A stretch of DNA of 64,000 bases from NCBI GenBank assembly GCA_948099385.1, contig CANUEZ040000113.1, positions 11,606,501 through 11,670,500 of the forward strand, written 5' to 3'. Below the pieces are notes generated by a model. That model was not told the DNA's origin, searched no databases, and was given only the letters and a program-made list of their open reading frames with translations. Shown here piece by piece: positions 59,360-64,000 of the stretch (the first letter of the stretch is position 1; the number at the start of each line of letters is the position of its first letter). Position numbers and translations under genes: made by a program. The stretch is from Fasciola hepatica (lineage: Eukaryota > Platyhelminthes > Trematoda > Plagiorchiida > Fasciolidae).

Positions 59360-61281
59360 TTGTTTCAAGCTGTCTTTCAAGGTTACATCACCATCCTGGA
59401 CATGGGTCAGGAGAGACGTACTGCTAGGAGATCTCAATTTCTAGACGTCATTAGAAGTCCAAATCACAGCAGTCGTCGAAGCTGGAGGAACACGGACAGC
59501 TTTTCGAAATTGAAGCAACGTTTTCTTATTGAGTCGTTTGGAAGCATGTCGAATCATGCCACTTTGAGGACTCGTTGTATACACCAACGGTCAAACACTT
59601 CCAATTTCCTTGTGTCCTCGTCCTGCAGTGGTCACGTTTCCAAACTTTAGGTTCGTTTTGGGCGGATAGCTGCCCGGAAGACGCGGACTTTAGTCCGGAG
59701 ACTGATTTCGTTCCGCACTCAGAGTGCGTTGCAAGGTTGAAGGAACACAACCCTTTCGTTGTCAAAGTGAAACTTGACCGTTTGAGGTTGAGGGTTTTGG
59801 AGGATCATGGAGTCCAGATATTTGAACTCCGGGACGTTCTTAATTTAGTCACCGTCCAAGTATATCGCGAGAATGGATTGTGTAACACATGTCCGAAGGA
59901 TCTTGGTCTTTGACGTATCGACCTCTAGTCCCACGGATTTTGCCAAAGATTCTACGCTACTGAGAACCAGTTGTAGCGCATCTGGACTGTCTCCAAGGGT
60001 TATCACGTCGTCTGTGAATTGCAAATGGACGAGGAAACCATAGGTGCCCATCAGGATACCAGGGTAATTGGTGAGCTTCTGATGCATTATCCAATCGGTT
60101 GTCTAGTTGAACAGCACGGGCGACAAGAGAGAGCTTGCTCCATAGACGAGTAATCTTTAATCAAAGACAATCAGCACGATCTCATCAGGATTCAGTCGGT
60201 TTCGTGCGCTGTCACGACCAGAAGATCGTCGGTGCTGCACAGCTGTTCTGGATTGTGTTCTCCCAAGATGTGTCTAGTTCCTTGGGTAGAGGAGCCATTA
60301 TAGGCTTTCCAGTCTCCATCAACAAGAACAGTGTCAAGTTTCGGGAAGTAATTTGTCACTTTTTGTAGTCTGTTGCAGAACTCGTTTTACAGCTCTCTTG
60401 GGTAAGACCATCAAGGCATAGACCGTGACAATCGACGTGTTCAAATGCAAAGTGCGAAAACCAACTAGGGCGATCAGAGTGGATATTGGATTTCGTGGTA
60501 CTACTGTCCTGTAAGTCTCATTGCTGATAGCTATTGTGAAGCAGTGGAGGCCGTAAGTGGAATCCGTAAGTCCAAGGTTGAAAGGTGGTATTTGCCGTCT
60601 GTTACTGTAACGTTTATGCAGCGAGCGCCAGTATTCGGTAGCCAAATTACAGAAAGACGTATGATTCCGATGCAGCAGTCAAGTAGCCTTCGTACGATGA
60701 TGGCTTGGCTTTGGACGTCCATAAATGTTCTCACATTCTCGCAGGCTATTCGGTAGTGACGTTTTGTGGTAAACCCCCCGGGTAATATTTGTCACCCCGG
60801 CAGTAGATAAAACAGGAGGCTCGTCGCTTCTCAGGGACCCCGTATTATGAACAATGATGGTAGAAGAGCGGTTCGTGAAGATATTTGGAAATTGCGTACA
60901 AAGTGGCGTCCCCAGAGAGGTTTGGCTTTTCTTTGAGACAGAAACTCTAGCCCGTGCACAACCAAGTGCTATCTGTGGAGCAACAGGAAATTTGTGTACG
61001 GAGCCGTTGACCAAACGAGTGATCCTTACGCCTTCTGGCTGACAGTCTTCCAACTCGTCCTGATGCATCTTGCCCCAGTCAAAATAAAGGCGTAAGAGAC
61101 AAGAGTCGATGAACTTATCAAGTGGCAGACCCCTTTTGCGAAAGTCACCTTGCTGTCTATGGGCCTGTATGGCTTTTATGTAAAGAGTTTGCTGCCAGGA
61201 GAAAAACCCGCCACACCCTCTAACAATGTTTCTGATTGTTCGCGACCTTTTACTGTGAGCTGTTGCTCCTTTGATCGTCAT
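59360..61281 (-). mobile_element. Internally deleted non-LTR retrotransposon
   Basis: Minus-strand reading from 61281: a 200-codon frame (61281-60679) ending SLRECENIYGRPKPSHHRTK, then endonuclease remnants (HKRYSNRRQIPPFNLGLTDS at 60560-60620, VTVYALMVLP near 60400-60440). After 60120 the sequence jumps to the RT active-site block LQFTDDVITLGDSPDALQLV (59955-60015), then GLEVDTSKTKI, VRNEISLRTKVRVFRAAIRP (about 59650-59720) and VFDRWCIQRVLKVAWFDMLP (59540-59610). Most of the RT fingers and palm are missing between 60250 and 60100, and stops interrupt the rest. The block order and family wording make LINE identity firm; the clade is not certain. Confidence 0.85.
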
Positions 61282-61647
61282 TAACCACAGGACTGGCCAC
61301 TCTGCAATCTGCGACCCAGAGACACGCTTGGTAGCGTTCAGCTACTCTCTCTCTCTCCACCTTGGGACAGAAGAGTTCCGAGTTTTCCTTCACACAAATG
61401 AGACAAGTTTATTTTGTTATGTTCGTGCAAACTGTAGAGGGATCAGGTTTGAGTTGCCCTACGGCCCAACCTTTAGGAGACAAAACAACCGAATACTGAG
61501 TAGGTCTTTCGGTGAAAGAACATGAACGCGACTGACAAGCAAGTCGGACAAAACAGATCGACTAAAGGAAACGGATACAAGAATGGGCGATTGCAACTTG
61601 GTGAAGAAACGGAAGGTACAAGCACAGTTTCTTATGTACGTCCACGG

Positions 61648-61685
<38 letters not shown>

Positions 61686-62165
61686 GGATGCGCGTGGTGT
61701 CAGATGACAGCCCGCACAAGTTGTGCTGAGTACACTCAGTAGCCAGCATAATGAAACGAGGAAGCAAACTCCAGTCTCAGGGTCCCCGAGAGGCCTTCAA
61801 AGAAAACCACGGACCAGCGACCGACCACGTAGAAGTGATTCAAATAAATTATCGTGAACCCGATCAACTTTTGTTTCCATTTGATTCACAGTTTTTACAA
61901 CTGTATGATAAATAAATTTGTTTTACCCCGAAAAAGTTCAGATGCGATACAATTTTGAAATTCTAGTGACTAGTGAAATGAGCAGGACATGCATTTGGCA
62001 AATGAGTTTATCGACCTATGCTCACTAGTATAAATGTCCAGTTTGTTTTATTCGCTCTATGAACCAAAGTTATAATGATGATCGAACTATCTACACTTTT
62101 TCCCAATAGCTGACCAGTTGACAGAAATTTGCCAAATAACGGCACGGGTCTTTTTCGGCTACTAG
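61282..62165. other. Unassigned sequence with a (TG)n tract
   Basis: Possible 5' leader of the LINE to about 61.7 kb, then AT-rich sequence. No gene called. Confidence 0.3.
61651..61683. repeat. (TG)n microsatellite
   Basis: About 16 perfect TG units. Confidence 0.95.
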
Positions 62166-62504
62166 GAAACACTGCACCGATTTTACCGACTTGTGAGAAA
62201 ACTTATGGATCACCGTGTGAAATTCCCGGAGGATTTAGTCCGACTAATTTCATATCCAAGACGATATCATCCAGGATGCGATGCTGAGCTTTCGAATGAG
62301 TGGCCAATTAACCGAGAAACTTCACAAGAGAATCTTCACATCACTGCAACACCGAAGGTTTGTGATCTTCAAAATTTGATTCCTAAAAATTCAACCAATT
62401 TATTGTTGTGATTCACTAATGAAGAAAAATTCCGTTCACAGCAAAACACTTGTTGTCGAGGACCTCCAGATTCGGCAGTGCCTAAAATCGATTCCTTGGG
62501 ATGA
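62166..62504 (+). CDS. Two terminal exons of a host gene, unknown protein
   Basis: Exon 62166-62357 (64 codons, phase 0 at both ends) follows a pyrimidine-rich acceptor (GTCTTTTTCGGCTACTAG) and ends at AAG|GTTTGT. It encodes a basic-aromatic segment with HRFYRLVRKLMDHRVKFPED and RLISYPRRYHPG. After an 84-base intron a strong acceptor (AAATTCCGTTCACAG, ending 62441) opens the last exon in the same phase, reading CCRGPPDSAVPKIDSLG to TGA at 62502-62504. The unspliced frame would also run 18 codons past the donor to a stop at 62409-62411. Earlier exons were not found; the LINE at 59.4-61.3 kb probably sits in an upstream intron. The family is not recognised, but this is one of the clearer host exon pairs. 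Confidence 0.5.
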
Positions 62505-62746
62505 ATGAATGCAAGTTTTGGCTTGACTTGGCAACGGTCAAACTATTTTCATGCAGAAATCAAGAATTTGTGTTCACGGATTTGAGTCACTCCGGCCTGA
62601 GTGACTGCCTCTTTTCCCAACCTCCAGCCGACCGTAAACCGTTCTCTGAAACCTGGTCAGTGTACCAGCGGTGGTCAAACTGCCAACAGCACGGACTTTA
62701 GACCTTTGTGCCCAAGGCTCGAATCATCGCACGGCCGATCACTTAC
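62505..62746. other. 3' flank of the preceding gene
   Basis: No clear polyadenylation signal recognised. Separates convergent candidate exons. Confidence 0.3.
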
Positions 62747-63110
62747 CTCGGTTGTCTGGGTTAATTCGAGAGTAACCTGCTCACTGAAGAGTTTCATTAC
62801 TGTTGTATAAAAACGGAAGTAAGCAAAACGAAGTAGGATTTCGAGAGGAAACGCGTAGTTTTTAAAAAATATCAGACGTTTCTCTAGGTGTACAACTACT
62901 GGAAAGTGTTCGGAATCTTCCTTCTGGAGATACAAAAGGATAAAGAGAAACTGATTTGGAGCTTCCAAATACAACTGGATTTTCAAAATGGCATGAGGAA
63001 ACCCGCGGTGACGACGAATATTCGAGTCACAAAGTACCGTCTTCAATAAGTAACCTTCGCAGTACTTAGGCAAACGGTTATGACCGGAACCACTAACTTC
63101 ACTCCGACCT
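62747..63110 (-). CDS. Candidate exon, unknown protein
   Basis: A minus-strand frame of about 120 codons ends exactly at a strong donor, ACCGAG|GTAAGT (62747/62746). It encodes peptides such as LEAPNQFLFILLYLQKEDSE and KNYAFPLEILLRFAYFRFYT, aromatic-rich and protein-like. No in-frame ATG precedes most of it, so an upstream acceptor is needed; CCTAAG near 63065 or TTAG near 63099 are weak options. Continuing leftward it would overlap the plus-strand gene, which lowers confidence. Confidence 0.33.
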
Positions 63111-64000
63111 TATTAACACACCTTCCCTCGTATGCGGATGGGTCACGATCTCTTTTTCAATCAACCGCATGAGTTGAATAAATTTTCCTATAAAAAATAT
63201 TTCAAGATTGCCTTGTCGGACATGGTAATACAACAGTCCATACCCACCGTGTCCCACTGTATTCCTAAAGATTAAACAGGTTTATTAGACACCTCGAATT
63301 TAATATTTTCCCCTAACTGGTGTTATTTAGCAAACCCCTAATCTTTTACCAATGTTCTTTCCTAATTGTTCACATTACTCTCCGCGTGTATCCATTGTAT
63401 GGCGTGCGAGTCTCATACGGTATATGTCTCTCCCCCTCTTCACCAGGAAATTTCAGGCATTCAGTCGGTAGAACTATGAACCTTTGCATCGGTACGCTAT
63501 AAAACAATAGTTCCGTCCCTGATCTTAATATCCTATTCCCGACATAAACGGATTCACTTGTCATTAAGGAGGAACTTGTCAGTTTCATCCATAAATTCTA
63601 CAAATAGCCTTTACCGATTCCCATTAAGTGTGACTGACTGAATGCGTGCAACAGAGTATTCTGTCCGCTACTTTCCCCACAATGTCGTACTCATCAAACC
63701 AGGTGTTGCGGTGCTTCTTTCCCACACGTTTGTACACACTCAGCCGGGTGCTCGGCAGCTCACGTTTCCCACACGCACGAACTCTTTCACTTATTGATCC
63801 CTACACCTCTGACTAACCGTTTTTGGCGCTAACCGGCTGACTAGTATAATTATATACTGCGTCTCACTACACCAACTCTTCATTGTTTATTTTCCCCTTA
63901 TTTGTCTTGTTCATAAGCGGATGATTTCTCGGACATGCAGACTTTTCGGGTTGCTATCCTGATCTCCAGGACTACTTGGTTACGATCCAAAACCTCAACT
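63111..64000. other. Unassigned sequence
   Basis: Overlapping short frames at 63320-63588 on both strands; the region 63640-63900 is C/T-rich. No gene is seen. Confidence 0.3.

Noticed and set aside
59575..59913. 112-codon plus-strand frame
   Set aside because: Antisense of the LINE RT 3' region, which has recognisable RT peptides on the minus strand.

Overview
This is a eukaryotic nuclear window, most likely from a parasitic flatworm (probably a digenean trematode). The evidence is indirect: standard code, roughly 42-44% GC as judged by eye, almost no long intact reading frames, many broken retroelements whose peptides resemble families I associate with fluke genomes, and several candidate host exons separated by very small introns (37-63 bases). 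I ran no search, so the species is open. Continuous reading frames are a poor guide to genes here. Most host coding evidence is short exons with a pyrimidine-rich acceptor, an open frame, a GT donor and matching phases.

Layout. 1-3.4 kb: a candidate hydrophobic terminal exon. 3.4-4.6 kb: a CR1-like LINE remnant (minus). 4.6-5.6 kb: a compact multi-exon gene with micro-introns whose product ends in a hydrophobic tail. 5.6-11 kb: little. 11.0-12.7 kb: a diverged ~0.8 kb tandem duplication. 15.2-16.8 kb (minus): the best gene of the window, a rhodopsin-family GPCR in three exons with one frameshift in TM6. 20.3-22.2 kb: protease and gag scraps of LTR elements. 25.6-28.2 kb (minus): a decayed endonuclease/RT LINE. 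28.5-32.6 kb: a decayed Ty3/Gypsy element running gag-PR-RT-RH-IN. 40.7-44.2 kb: two more LINE remnants. 45.0-46.3 kb: the 3' end of a host gene with a pogo/Tigger-like fragment in an intron. 48.0-48.7 kb: a foldback element. 50.5-58.2 kb: scattered candidate exons on both strands and, at 53.1-54.5 kb, a pseudogene paralogous to the GPCR. 59.4-61.3 kb (minus): an internally deleted LINE. 62.2-62.5 kb: two terminal exons of a host gene. The remainder is unassigned intron or intergenic sequence.

How it fits together. The two GPCR copies share strand, ICL2 signature and TM6/TM7 wording, so they arose by duplication, and one has decayed. The other host exons cannot be named. The transposable elements are all dead copies: RT catalytic motifs are altered or frameshifted. 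No rRNA or tRNA gene was found.
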